Part shown: positions 26,873 to 35,052 of the stretch, piece after piece | Position numbering within the stretch: the stretch's first letter is position 1 | Layout: every line of letters starts with the position of its first letter | Source of the DNA: Caulobacter segnis ATCC 21756 | GTDB taxonomy: Bacteria; Pseudomonadota; Alphaproteobacteria; Caulobacterales; Caulobacteraceae | Length of the DNA stretch: 64,000 nucleotides | Assembly (NCBI RefSeq): GCF_000092285.1 | Contig: NC_014100.1 | Coordinates: forward strand, 992,001 to 1,056,000 | Direction of reading: 5' to 3' | Made by a program: the position numbers and the translations under genes | Notes under the pieces: generated by a model | Databases searched by the model: none | The model's input: the letters and a program-made list of their open reading frames with translations, nothing else | Told to the model about the DNA's origin: nothing

Positions 26873-29032
26873 ATGCGGTCGCCGAAGTCTTTTTCCCGCG
26901 AGCAGGTGCTGTTCGCCGCCGTCCTGACGATCGTTCCGATCCTGCTGTGCGGCTTCATGTTCGGCTTCGACATTCCGCTGGCCTCGGCCGACTTCTGGCG
27001 GACGCCCAAGAACGACATGCTCGCCATGACGGGGGCCTATGAGGCCTATGTCCGGCAGCCTTGGACGTTCCCGCTGACCATGGTCTCGGGCCTGTCGCCC
27101 AAGCCGTTCTCGATCGTGTTCAGCGACAGCATCCCCTGGCTGGCGATCCTGCTGAAGGCCTCGGGCCTGGGACCCTCCTTCAATCCGCTGGGCGTCTTCC
27201 TGATGCTGTCCTACCCGCTGCAGGCTTGGGGCATGGTGGCCCTGCTGCGGTCGCTGGGCGTCCAGGACCGGGTCACGCTGGCGATCGGCGGCCTGATGGC
27301 CCTGCTGTTCCCGACCTGGATCGCGCGTCAGTTCGGCCACATCGCCCTGTGCGGCCACTGGCTGATCCTGTTCTCGCTGGCCCTGGCGGTGTCGTCGGCG
27401 CGCCTTGGCCTGACCTGGAAGCGGGTGGGGGGCTTCGCCGCCCTGGCGGCCTTGGCCACGGGCATCCACGCCTATCACCTGGTTCCGATCGGCGCCTGTT
27501 TCGGCGCGGCCCTGCTCGCCGAGCTGCTGCAGCGCCGTGAGGGCGCCTGGACGCGCGTGCTGGCGGGTGGCGTGGCGGTCCTGGCCTCGGTCGGCGTCCC
27601 GGCCTTCATCCTGGGCTATGGCGGCGGAGACGGCGCCGCCGGCGGCGCCGATGCGCTGGGCGTCTATTCGATGAACGTCCTGGCCCCGGTCTGGCCGCAG
27701 GCGTCCAACGTCTTCGGCCAGCACTGGAACGGCGGGTGGTTCGAGGGGACCATGGCCCCGACGGGCCAGTACTTCGAAGGCTTCCAGTTCATGGGCGTGG
27801 GGGTGGTGCTGCTGGTGGCCCTCGCCCTGGGTCTCAAGGTCAGGAGCGTCCGACAGGCGCCCGTGGTCGAGCGCGAGGCCTGGGCGCGCTGGACGCCGCT
27901 GGCCCTGGCCATGCTCTTCCTGACGATCTGGGCCATCGGCTGGGTCGTCTATGCCGGCTATTGGCATCTGTTCGACGTTCCCAAGCCCAAGGGCAAGGTC
28001 GCCGACCTGATCTCGACGTTCCGAGGCCACGGCCGCTTCTTCTGGGCGCCGGGCTATCTGATCCTGGCCCTGGCCATCCGGCAGGTCAGCCTGATGCGCC
28101 GGCCCGTCGCGGTCGCCGTGCTGGCCGGCGCGCTCCTGCTTCAGGCCTACGACACCAGCCCGCTGCGCCAGGGCGTTCGAGCGATCTTCGCCGCGCCGGA
28201 CGCCTTGATGGTTCCGGCCGGTCTGCTCAGCGACCCCGCCGTCCGCGACCGGCCTTGGGTCTTCCGCCCGACCTATTTCTGCACCGTCAACGCCGCGGAC
28301 CTGCAGGTCATCAGCCAGATGGTCTTGGTCGCGACCCGCACGGGCGGGACGGCGAACACCTTCGCCATGGCGCGAAACAACGATCCTCTGCCCTGCGACG
28401 TGGTCGATCCCGAACTCACCCGCGACGCGGCGCCGGGCGATCGGCGCATGACGATCGTGCTGGCGGACGACAAGCTGGAAGGCGGCTTCCTCCAGCCGGT
28501 CGGCCAGCGGACTGACTGCTACCGCTTCGAGCGCGGGGTGATCTGCGGCCGCGACCTCGAGGGGGTGGAGGGGCTGACCCCCGTGGCGCCGGGCGAGTTG
28601 ACCGCGTCCCGCACGCCGTTCCAGACCATCCGGCTGGATCAGCCGCCGAAATCGCCGGCGCTGCTGTCGGGGTGGTCCACCCTGGATCCGGGCGGCAAGG
28701 GCATCTGGACGACCGCGCACAAGGCCGCGTTCAAGTTGGACGTGCCCGCCGACATCGGCGCGAAGGGCTTCCTCATCGACGTGGTCGCCATCGGCTTTTC
28801 GGACCTGCCTCTGCGTCCCCAGCGCGTGACGCTCTACGCCGAAGGCCGAGCCGTGGGCGCGCGCGAGGTCGAGACTTCCACCTTCGGCAGCCATCGCTTC
28901 GTGGTGCCCGCCGACGTCGCCAGGCCGGGTGAGACGATGACGTTCACCTTCGACCTTCCCGACGCGCGGACCAGCCGGGCCGATCCGCGCATGCTCGGCA
29001 TCGCCGTTCAGGAGATCAGGGCGTCGCGCTAG
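26873..29032 (+). CDS. DUF6311 multi-pass membrane protein
   Basis: 719 aa from ATG 26873, after GAGGGA. About ten to twelve membrane segments fill residues 12-430, with a GT-C-like arrangement: FGFDIPLASADFWRTPKNDM lies in the first outer loop. The C-terminal 270 residues are a soluble domain (periplasmic if GT-C topology holds). I place it in DUF6311, which probably transfers or flips sugars, but no activity is known. It converges with the GtrA and GT2 genes, overlapping the former by 17 bases, so together they may build a lipid-linked sugar. Confidence 0.8.
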   Translation: MRSPKSFSREQVLFAAVLTIVPILLCGFMFGFDIPLASADFWRTPKNDMLAMTGAYEAYVRQPWTFPLTMVSGLSPKPFSIVFSDSIPWLAILLKASGLGPSFNPLGVFLMLSYPLQAWGMVALLRSLGVQDRVTLAIGGLMALLFPTWIARQFGHIALCGHWLILFSLALAVSSARLGLTWKRVGGFAALAALATGIHAYHLVPIGACFGAALLAELLQRREGAWTRVLAGGVAVLASVGVPAFILGYGGGDGAAGGADALGVYSMNVLAPVWPQASNVFGQHWNGGWFEGTMAPTGQYFEGFQFMGVGVVLLVALALGLKVRSVRQAPVVEREAWARWTPLALAMLFLTIWAIGWVVYAGYWHLFDVPKPKGKVADLISTFRGHGRFFWAPGYLILALAIRQVSLMRRPVAVAVLAGALLLQAYDTSPLRQGVRAIFAAPDALMVPAGLLSDPAVRDRPWVFRPTYFCTVNAADLQVISQMVLVATRTGGTANTFAMARNNDPLPCDVVDPELTRDAAPGDRRMTIVLADDKLEGGFLQPVGQRTDCYRFERGVICGRDLEGVEGLTPVAPGELTASRTPFQTIRLDQPPKSPALLSGWSTLDPGGKGIWTTAHKAAFKLDVPADIGAKGFLIDVVAIGFSDLPLRPQRVTLYAEGRAVGAREVETSTFGSHRFVVPADVARPGETMTFTFDLPDARTSRADPRMLGIAVQEIRASR

Positions 29033-29462
29033 GGCCCGCCGCGTCGTCCTGATGGGCGAAGACCCAGAAGTGGCTTAGCAGGAACAGGGCGCCGGTGTAG
29101 CTGACCGCCGCCGCGCCTTGCGCCGCCACGCTCCACAGGTCTCCGTGCGGCAGCAGCGCCTTGGCCAGGGTCAGGACCCCCTGGTTCAAGGCGAAGGCGC
29201 CGGCCACCGCCACGATATAGCGGACGGGCGCCGAGCGGGCGGTGCGGCGGGCGCGGAACACGAACAGCTTGCTCAAGACGAAGCTGACGCAGATCCCGAC
29301 GGCGTAGCCAATGGCGTTGGCCAGGTGCGCCGGCAGATGCAGGCCCACGTCCAGCGCCACGATGATCGAGAAGCCGACCAGGGTGTTGACCACCCCCGCC
29401 AGGCCATAGCGCAGGGCCGAGACCAGGAACGCCCGCCGCGCCGGCGTCAGCAGGGCGCTCAA
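29016..29462 (-). CDS. GtrA-family membrane protein
   Basis: 148 aa with four membrane helices. FLVSALRYGLAGVVNTLVGF opens the GtrA domain, and the third helix starts near RYIVAVAGAFALNQGVL. GtrA members are thought to help flip lipid-linked sugars. No ATG is near the expected start; TTG 29462 overlaps the TGA of the glycosyltransferase gene (TTGA), a common coupled arrangement, so I take that start. The N-terminal extension seen in a longer open frame is an out-of-frame shadow of the upstream gene. Confidence 0.78.
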   Translation of the reverse strand: MSALLTPARRAFLVSALRYGLAGVVNTLVGFSIIVALDVGLHLPAHLANAIGYAVGICVSFVLSKLFVFRARRTARSAPVRYIVAVAGAFALNQGVLTLAKALLPHGDLWSVAAQGAAAVSYTGALFLLSHFWVFAHQDDAAGPSATP

Positions 29463-30481
29463 GCGACGGGGCCCCCTGCGAAGGGTGGGGCGTCGTCGAA
29501 GCCGTAGCGGTCCATGACCACGTACAGCGGCCGACCCTTCACCTCCTGATAGATGCGGGCGACGTATTCGCCCAGCGACCCGATGGCCAGCATCTGCAGG
29601 CCAAAGCTCATCAGGATCACCACCATCAGCGACGGATAGCCGGGCACGTCGCGGCCGAACAGCAGGGTGCGCAGCACCAGGAGGCCCGCGACCCCGACCG
29701 CCAGCACCCCGGCGATCAGGCCGACATAGCTCCACACCCGGATCGGCGCGGTGCTGAACGAGGTGATGCCGTCCAGGGCGAAGTTCCAGAGCTTCCAATA
29801 GCGCCACGAGCTGGTCCCGGCCGCGCGCTCGGGACGCGCATAGGGGATGGCCTCCTGGCGAAAGCCGACCCAGGCGAACAGGCCCTTCATGAAGCGATTG
29901 CGCTCAGGCAGCTTGCGCAGCACCTCGACCACCCGCTTGTCCATCAGGCGGAAGTCGCCGGCGTTGTAGGGCAAATCCACGTCCGACAGCCGGTTGAAGG
30001 CGCGGTAGAAGCCCTGGGCCGTGAAGCGCTTCAGCGGCGTGTCCGCCCGCCGGTCCACGCGCACGCCGTAGGCGACGTCGGCCCCGGCCTCCCAGGCCTC
30101 GACGAACTGGCCGATCAGCTCGGGCGGGTCCTGCAAGTCAACGTCGATCGGTACGACCATGTCGCCGGTGGTCACGTCCAGGCCCGCCGACAGGGCCGTC
30201 TCCTTGCCGAAGTTGCGGGCCAGGTTGATGACCTTGATGCGCGGGTTGCGCTGATGGTGGGCCAGCAGCACCGCCAGCGTGTGGTCGCGGCTGCCGTCGT
30301 TGACGCAGACGATCTCGTAGTCGAGGCCCAGCTTGGCCAGCTCCTCCTCGATCCGGGCGAAGAACAGGTCCAGCACTTCCTGCTCGTTGAAGCAGGGCGC
30401 GACGATCGACAGCCGCTTGCCGGCGCGAGCGCGAGCGGGGACGGAAAACGGGGCCTGGACGGCGGGCGGCGCGGAAACCAT
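29459..30481 (-). CDS. Family 2 glycosyltransferase (DPM1/GtrB type)
   Basis: 340 aa. The GT2 catalytic domain covers residues 20-240: LSIVAPCFNEQEVLDLFF, IVCVNDGSRDHTLAVL, ARNFGKETALSAGLDVTTGD and the metal-binding DVDLQDPPELI. YKLWNFALDGITSF-like sequence then leads into two membrane helices (about 245-310). This architecture fits enzymes that put a sugar on undecaprenyl phosphate, matched by the GtrA gene that overlaps its 3' end. The sugar is unknown, but O-antigen or lipid A decoration is plausible. Confidence 0.9.
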   Translation of the reverse strand: MVSAPPAVQAPFSVPARARAGKRLSIVAPCFNEQEVLDLFFARIEEELAKLGLDYEIVCVNDGSRDHTLAVLLAHHQRNPRIKVINLARNFGKETALSAGLDVTTGDMVVPIDVDLQDPPELIGQFVEAWEAGADVAYGVRVDRRADTPLKRFTAQGFYRAFNRLSDVDLPYNAGDFRLMDKRVVEVLRKLPERNRFMKGLFAWVGFRQEAIPYARPERAAGTSSWRYWKLWNFALDGITSFSTAPIRVWSYVGLIAGVLAVGVAGLLVLRTLLFGRDVPGYPSLMVVILMSFGLQMLAIGSLGEYVARIYQEVKGRPLYVVMDRYGFDDAPPFAGGPVA

Positions 30482-30562
30482 GCCGACGGTTTAGCCGTCT
30501 TGCGCGCGGAGCGGGAGGGGGCGTTTCACGTCACGCCGCTCGATCCGCGCGCGTCTGGCGGC

Positions 30563-31174
30563 CTAGTCCTTCAGCTTGATCTTCTTCTCGATCTCGGCGT
30601 CGGCCTTTTCGGCCTTCTTGCGGCGCTCGAACACCTGGCGCATGTGCTGGGCGTCGCTGGCGCTGAGGCGCTTCTCGGCGGCGACGAACTGTTCCTGCTC
30701 CTCCTCGCGGATGTGATGCAGGTACTCCTCCTTCAGGCCCGCGAAGCATCGCAGCCAGCCGGGCGAGGCCATGTCGCGCGCGGCCAGGTCTTCCAGCATG
30801 TCCTCGATCTCCTTGTGCTCGGAGATGGCGTGGCGGGCGAAGTCGGTGGTTTCCGGATCGCGCAGCACCGTCGACCACAGCGCCTGCTCCTCGGCCGCGG
30901 CGTGGGCCTTGAGCTCGTAGGTCAGCTCGGCGAACAGCGCGCGGCGGTCCTCGGAGTCGCCTTGCGTCTCCTCGATCATCGCCAGCAGGGCGCGGTGGCG
31001 GTCGTGGTCCTCGACCAGGCGGCCGAAGATGTCGGGATCGCCCCGGAACGTGGTTTTCGGCGTGCTGCCGATGCGCGCGGCCACGTCCGGCGCGATCGCC
31101 TTGGCCTTGGCGATGGCTTGGGCCTTGGCGTCCCGCTCGCGGTGGGATGAGGTGTCGACGATCTGGCCGGTCAT
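30563..31174 (-). CDS. Hemerythrin-like metal-binding protein
   Basis: 203 aa, helical. The hemerythrin HHE pattern is visible in the spaced histidines and glutamates: DRHRALLAMIEE, then ELKAHAAAEEQALW, HAISEHKEIEDML and YLHHIREEEQEQF. These ligands can hold a di-iron centre that binds oxygen or responds to nitrosative stress. The C-terminus is a Lys/Glu-rich helix (RRKKAEKADAEIEKKIKLKD). A role in oxygen or iron handling is likely; the partner is not known. Confidence 0.85.
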   Translation of the reverse strand: MTGQIVDTSSHRERDAKAQAIAKAKAIAPDVAARIGSTPKTTFRGDPDIFGRLVEDHDRHRALLAMIEETQGDSEDRRALFAELTYELKAHAAAEEQALWSTVLRDPETTDFARHAISEHKEIEDMLEDLAARDMASPGWLRCFAGLKEEYLHHIREEEQEQFVAAEKRLSASDAQHMRQVFERRKKAEKADAEIEKKIKLKD

Positions 31175-31312
31175 GGCTGCAGCTCCCGCTTGCGATCGCG
31201 AGATCGCTTTCCGCCGTTACGCGCGGCGCGGGGGATCGGTTCCCAGGAAGCTGAGCCGGAAGGCTGGATGGTGGTCAGGGCGGCGGCGTCCACCGTCACC
31301 CGCTTGACCCTT

Positions 31313-32248
31313 TCACCGCGCCAGCCGCTCTCCGATGAACCCGTCCACGGCGTCGGTGTAGGCGCCCGGCAGGCCCAGGGTGCGGTTGACGTCGGCGTGG
31401 GTCAGGGGCTGGGGCAAGACGGGCATCCGCACGCCCGAGCGCTTGGCCAGGGCCTGGAAGGCGCGGGCGTCGTCGCAGGGCTTGTCGGGGCGCTTGGTCG
31501 AGCAGACCAGGAACATCGGCACGGCGGACGGCGTCCACTGGTCCATCGGCGAGGCCTTGGCCCAGCCGGCGGGATCGCCGCCGAACGCCTCGTCGTAGAA
31601 CTTCGGATGGCGGCCGGCCATGGTCTCGGAGACCTTCATCGTCGCCGAGTCCAGCACCACCGTCCCGGCCCAGGGTTGGCCGACCATCGCGGGCTTGGAC
31701 GACAGCAGGGCGACCAGGTGCGCGCCGGCGGAGTGGCCCATCAGGATGATGTTGCGGTTGCTGGCGCCCCAGTCGGCGGCGTGGCTCTGCGTCCAGCGCA
31801 GGGCGGCGGCCACGTCCTGGGCCTGCGTATAGGCCATGGCCTGGGGCAGCATGCGATAGTTGACGCTGACGAACACGAAGCCCTTGGGCAGCCAGTGGCG
31901 AAGCTTGTTCTCGACCGAGCCCGTATTGGCCTTGTCGCCGATCTTCCAGGCGCCGCCATGGACCATCACGATCACCGGCGCGTCGCGCGGGACGTTCGGC
32001 GGGATGTAGATGTCGACAGCCTGGGCCGGATCGGCGCCGTACGAGGCCGTCAGCTTGCGGGCGCCGGGCAGGATGGCCTGGAGGTCGATCGGGCGCTCCT
32101 CTTCGGCCTTCTTCTCCTGCAGGCGCTGCATCATGCGTTCGCGCATCTTGCCGCGCGGGCCGATCTGGGCGTCGGCGACGCCACTAGCGGTCAGCGAGAC
32201 GGTCATAGCGGCGGCCAGGGCGAGGGTCAGCGGGCGGGTCTTCTTCAA
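31313..32248 (-). CDS. Secreted alpha/beta hydrolase (esterase)
   Basis: 311 aa with an N-terminal signal peptide ending near ASGVADA. The fold shows the oxyanion motif MVHGGAWKIGDKAN, the nucleophile elbow MGHSAGAHLVALL, and the acid and His near the C-terminus (PLTHADVNR holds the likely His). This is the HSL/carboxylesterase group. A charged stretch (MRERMMQRLQEKKAEEER) follows the signal peptide. It likely hydrolyses small esters outside the cytoplasm; the substrate is unknown. Confidence 0.88.
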   Translation of the reverse strand: MKKTRPLTLALAAAMTVSLTASGVADAQIGPRGKMRERMMQRLQEKKAEEERPIDLQAILPGARKLTASYGADPAQAVDIYIPPNVPRDAPVIVMVHGGAWKIGDKANTGSVENKLRHWLPKGFVFVSVNYRMLPQAMAYTQAQDVAAALRWTQSHAADWGASNRNIILMGHSAGAHLVALLSSKPAMVGQPWAGTVVLDSATMKVSETMAGRHPKFYDEAFGGDPAGWAKASPMDQWTPSAVPMFLVCSTKRPDKPCDDARAFQALAKRSGVRMPVLPQPLTHADVNRTLGLPGAYTDAVDGFIGERLAR

Positions 32249-32401
32249 GGTCAGTGCTCCAGCGAGAAAGCGATGGCCGACGCGCGATACTAGGGGGGCT
32301 GCCGCGCGCCGGCCTCCGGCGCCCGTCCGTGGACAGGCTCGGACTCTGGCGTCCGGAGCGCGCCGGGCGGGGGTTTCGCCGCCGACGCGCTCCGGCCTCG
32401 A

Positions 32402-32806
32402 TCAGGGGCGGCTCACAACGCCGCTGACCGAACGGGTGTCGCCGTCATAGCCGGTGCGGCTGGCGTTGTAGCTGTAGGTGCCGTCGCCGTTGTTGACGAC
32501 GCTGGTCGCGCGGTTGGCCGAGGCGCCGTTGTTGAACGTCCGAGAGGCGCTTCCGGAATAGGCGCCGTCGCCCCAGCTGGCGGCGCGCTGGCTGGCGACG
32601 CCGTAGCCGCTGTTGGTCTGGGTCCCGCGGGAGACCGAGACGGCGCCCGGCTGGCGGTTGACATGGCGGTCGTGGACGTAGCCACGGCCGTAGGCGCCCT
32701 GAACGCGAACGGTGCGGCCGTGCTGGCCGGCCTCGGCGGCGGGGGCGAGCGCGATAAACAGGGCCGTGGCGGTCATGCCGGCGGCGGCGAAAACAGTCTT
32801 ACGCAT
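32402..32806 (-). CDS. Small secreted Gly/Ser/Asn-rich protein
   Basis: 134 aa from ATG 32806, which has GGAAGA four bases upstream; an ATG four codons earlier is in frame but less well placed. A signal peptide (ALFIALAPAAEA) is followed by a low-complexity region with repeats of S-R-T-x-N-N-G/A type: YSGSASRTFNNGASANRATS, then NNGDGTYSYNASRTGYDGDT. The tail ends VSGVVSRP. No function recognised; an adhesin-like or matrix role is possible. It is divergent from the response regulator gene. Confidence 0.7.
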   Translation of the reverse strand: MRKTVFAAAGMTATALFIALAPAAEAGQHGRTVRVQGAYGRGYVHDRHVNRQPGAVSVSRGTQTNSGYGVASQRAASWGDGAYSGSASRTFNNGASANRATSVVNNGDGTYSYNASRTGYDGDTRSVSGVVSRP

Positions 32807-32962
32807 GGTGTCTTCCATCTCTTGGGTGACGTCCCTCGTCGCTGGACAGAAAACACGCCGGCGCGCTCGCCCTGATGTTTCCTCGCCGACGAAACGTGTC
32901 GAAATGTAATCGTGGGCCGCTTGGCCTTTTCCGCGCCGCGCGCCTGGGGCAAGGCTTCGGTC

Positions 32963-33682
32963 ATGATCGACAACACCCTGATCGCGGTCGTCGAGGACGA
33001 CGCCGAAATCCGCGACCTGACATTGGGCCTGCTGCGCCGGGAGGGCTGGGAGGCCGTGGGCTGCGAGGACGCCGCCGCCTTCGACCGACTGGCCGCCCGC
33101 CGTCGCGTCGACCTGGTGCTGCTGGACATCATGATGCCCGGCGAGGACGGCCTGTCGCTGTGTCGCCGCCTGCGGGCCACGGGCGACATGGCGATCCTGA
33201 TGGTCACGGCCAAGGGCGACGACATCGACCGCGTGGTCGGGCTGGAGATCGGCGCCGACGACTACCTGCCCAAGCCCTATGTGCCGCGCGAGCTTCTGGC
33301 CCGGGTCCGCGCCATCCTGCGCCGCACGCGCGAGGTCCATCGGGTGGCCGTCGCGCCGCCGGGCGAGGTCTATGGCTTCGCGGGCTGGCGGCTGGACTCG
33401 GCCAGCCGCGATCTCCTCGACGCCGCCGGCGCGCCGGTGGTGCTGACGGGCGGGGAGCACGACCTCTTGATGGCCTTCCTGCGCCACGCCCAGCGCGTGC
33501 TCAGCCGCGACCAGCTGCTGGACTGGACGCGCGGCCGCAGCGCCACGCCATACGACCGCTCGATCGACGTCCTGCTGGGCCGCCTGCGCCGCAAGCTGGC
33601 CGCGGGCGCGGGCGGCGAGGGGCTGATCAAGACCGTGCGCGGCGGCGGCTATCTGTTCAGCGCGCCGGTCGAGCGACTTTGA
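32963..33682 (+). CDS. OmpR-family response regulator
   Basis: 239 aa from ATG 32963. The receiver domain has VVEDDAEIRDLTL, LVLLDIMMPGEDG (Asp is the phosphoacceptor), MVTAKGDD and YLPKPYVPREL (conserved Lys). The winged-helix DNA-binding domain occupies residues 140-239, ending LIKTVRGGGYLFSA. A histidine kinase gene follows 13 bases later, so this is a two-component pair. The signal is unknown. Confidence 0.93.
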   Translation: MIDNTLIAVVEDDAEIRDLTLGLLRREGWEAVGCEDAAAFDRLAARRRVDLVLLDIMMPGEDGLSLCRRLRATGDMAILMVTAKGDDIDRVVGLEIGADDYLPKPYVPRELLARVRAILRRTREVHRVAVAPPGEVYGFAGWRLDSASRDLLDAAGAPVVLTGGEHDLLMAFLRHAQRVLSRDQLLDWTRGRSATPYDRSIDVLLGRLRRKLAAGAGGEGLIKTVRGGGYLFSAPVERL

Positions 33683-33695
33683 GGGCGCGCCGTCG

Positions 33696-35042
33696 ATGGT
33701 GATGCTGGACAACCTCTCTTCGCGCATCGCCGCCATCCTGCTGGCGGGCCTGATGATCCTGCTGGTCCTGGGCGCGGCGCTGCTGATCTGGCCCTCAGAT
33801 GATGGCGGCGGGGTGCGCTTCTACCAACTGCCCCAGCCGGCCGAGGCGGTGGCCATGGTCGAGGCCCTGGACGCCTCGCCGCCCTCGGCCCGCCCCGCCG
33901 TGATGAAGGCGCTGGACACCGGGGTGATCCGGGCCACGCTCGGCGCGGACTTTCCCGCCTCGCTGCGGCGTGCGCGTCCCGCCGACGCGCGCGATCCCGG
34001 CTACGGGGCCTACGACCGGGCGCTGGTGGGGCGCGACTGGCGGATCGAGGTGCTGCGCGGCGGCCGGCTCCGTGACGGCTTCATGCCCGGACGCGCGGCC
34101 CTGCGCCTTTCGGTTCGGCTGGAGGACGGATCGGTTCTGACCCTGCGCCGCCGCGCGCCGGAGGCGGCGCGGCGCTATCTGGGGCGCATCACCCTGGCTT
34201 GCGCCGCCCTGCTGGCGGTGACCCTGCTGATGATCCTGGTGGCCATGCGCCAGACGACCCGGCCGGTCGAAAGCCTGGCCCGGGCCGTGGCTCGGTTCGG
34301 CGACGACCTGGACGCCGCGCCCCTGCCGCCCGGCGGTCCCCGCGAGATCCGCGAGCTGTCGAGCGCCTTCAACACCATGCGCGGACAGATCCGGGGCCTG
34401 ATGGACGAGCGCACGCGCATGCTGGCCGCCATCGCTCACGACCTTCGCACCTACCTGACCCGCCTGACCCTGCGGGCCGAGTTCATCGCCGACCCCGAGC
34501 AGCGGACCAAGGCGACCCGCGACCTGGCCGAGATGTCCCAACTGTTGGACGACACCCTGCTGTTCGCCCGCCAAGAGGCGGGGCGCGGAGAGGTGGCGGG
34601 GCCGGTCGAGGTTCGACGCGAGTTGGAGGGGCTGGTCGCTCTGCGCGCGGAAATGGGCCAGGCGGTGACCCTGTCGGCGGGCGCGCCCGTCACCGCCCTG
34701 GTCTCTCCCGTGGCCCTCCGACGCATGCTGGACAATCTGGTCGACAACGCCTTGGCCTATGGCGGGAGCGTGGCCCTGGACGCCGAGGTCGCCGACGGCG
34801 AGGCGCGCATCGCCGTGCTGGATCGCGGTCCCGGCCTGCCCGACGCGGTGCTGGCCCGCATCGCTGCGCCGTTCGAGCGCGGCGAGGCCTCGCGCAACCG
34901 CCGCACCGGCGGCGCGGGCCTTGGCCTCTCGATCGTGCAGGCCCTGGCCCAGGCGCATGGCGGGCGGCTCGTCCTGGCCAACCGCGAGGGCGGCGGGCTG
35001 TCGGCGACGGTGGTGCTGCCGACGGCGCCGGCGGGACGCTAG
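33696..35042 (+). CDS. Sensor histidine kinase paired with the OmpR regulator
   Basis: 448 aa from ATG 33696. A first membrane helix (about residues 9-31) and a second near 160-185 flank a periplasmic loop of about 130 residues. HAMP follows, then the H-box IAHDLRTYLTRLTLRAEF with a Tyr in the position usually filled by Pro (HDLRTPL), and the ATPase domain with DNLVDNALAYGG, AVLDRGPGLPD and GGAGLGLSIVQALAQAHGG. The Tyr may alter phosphatase or kinase balance. It directly follows its regulator and precedes convergent uvrC. Confidence 0.9.
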   Translation: MVMLDNLSSRIAAILLAGLMILLVLGAALLIWPSDDGGGVRFYQLPQPAEAVAMVEALDASPPSARPAVMKALDTGVIRATLGADFPASLRRARPADARDPGYGAYDRALVGRDWRIEVLRGGRLRDGFMPGRAALRLSVRLEDGSVLTLRRRAPEAARRYLGRITLACAALLAVTLLMILVAMRQTTRPVESLARAVARFGDDLDAAPLPPGGPREIRELSSAFNTMRGQIRGLMDERTRMLAAIAHDLRTYLTRLTLRAEFIADPEQRTKATRDLAEMSQLLDDTLLFARQEAGRGEVAGPVEVRRELEGLVALRAEMGQAVTLSAGAPVTALVSPVALRRMLDNLVDNALAYGGSVALDAEVADGEARIAVLDRGPGLPDAVLARIAAPFERGEASRNRRTGGAGLGLSIVQALAQAHGGRLVLANREGGGLSATVVLPTAPAGR

Positions 35043-35052
35043 AGCGCGCCGC

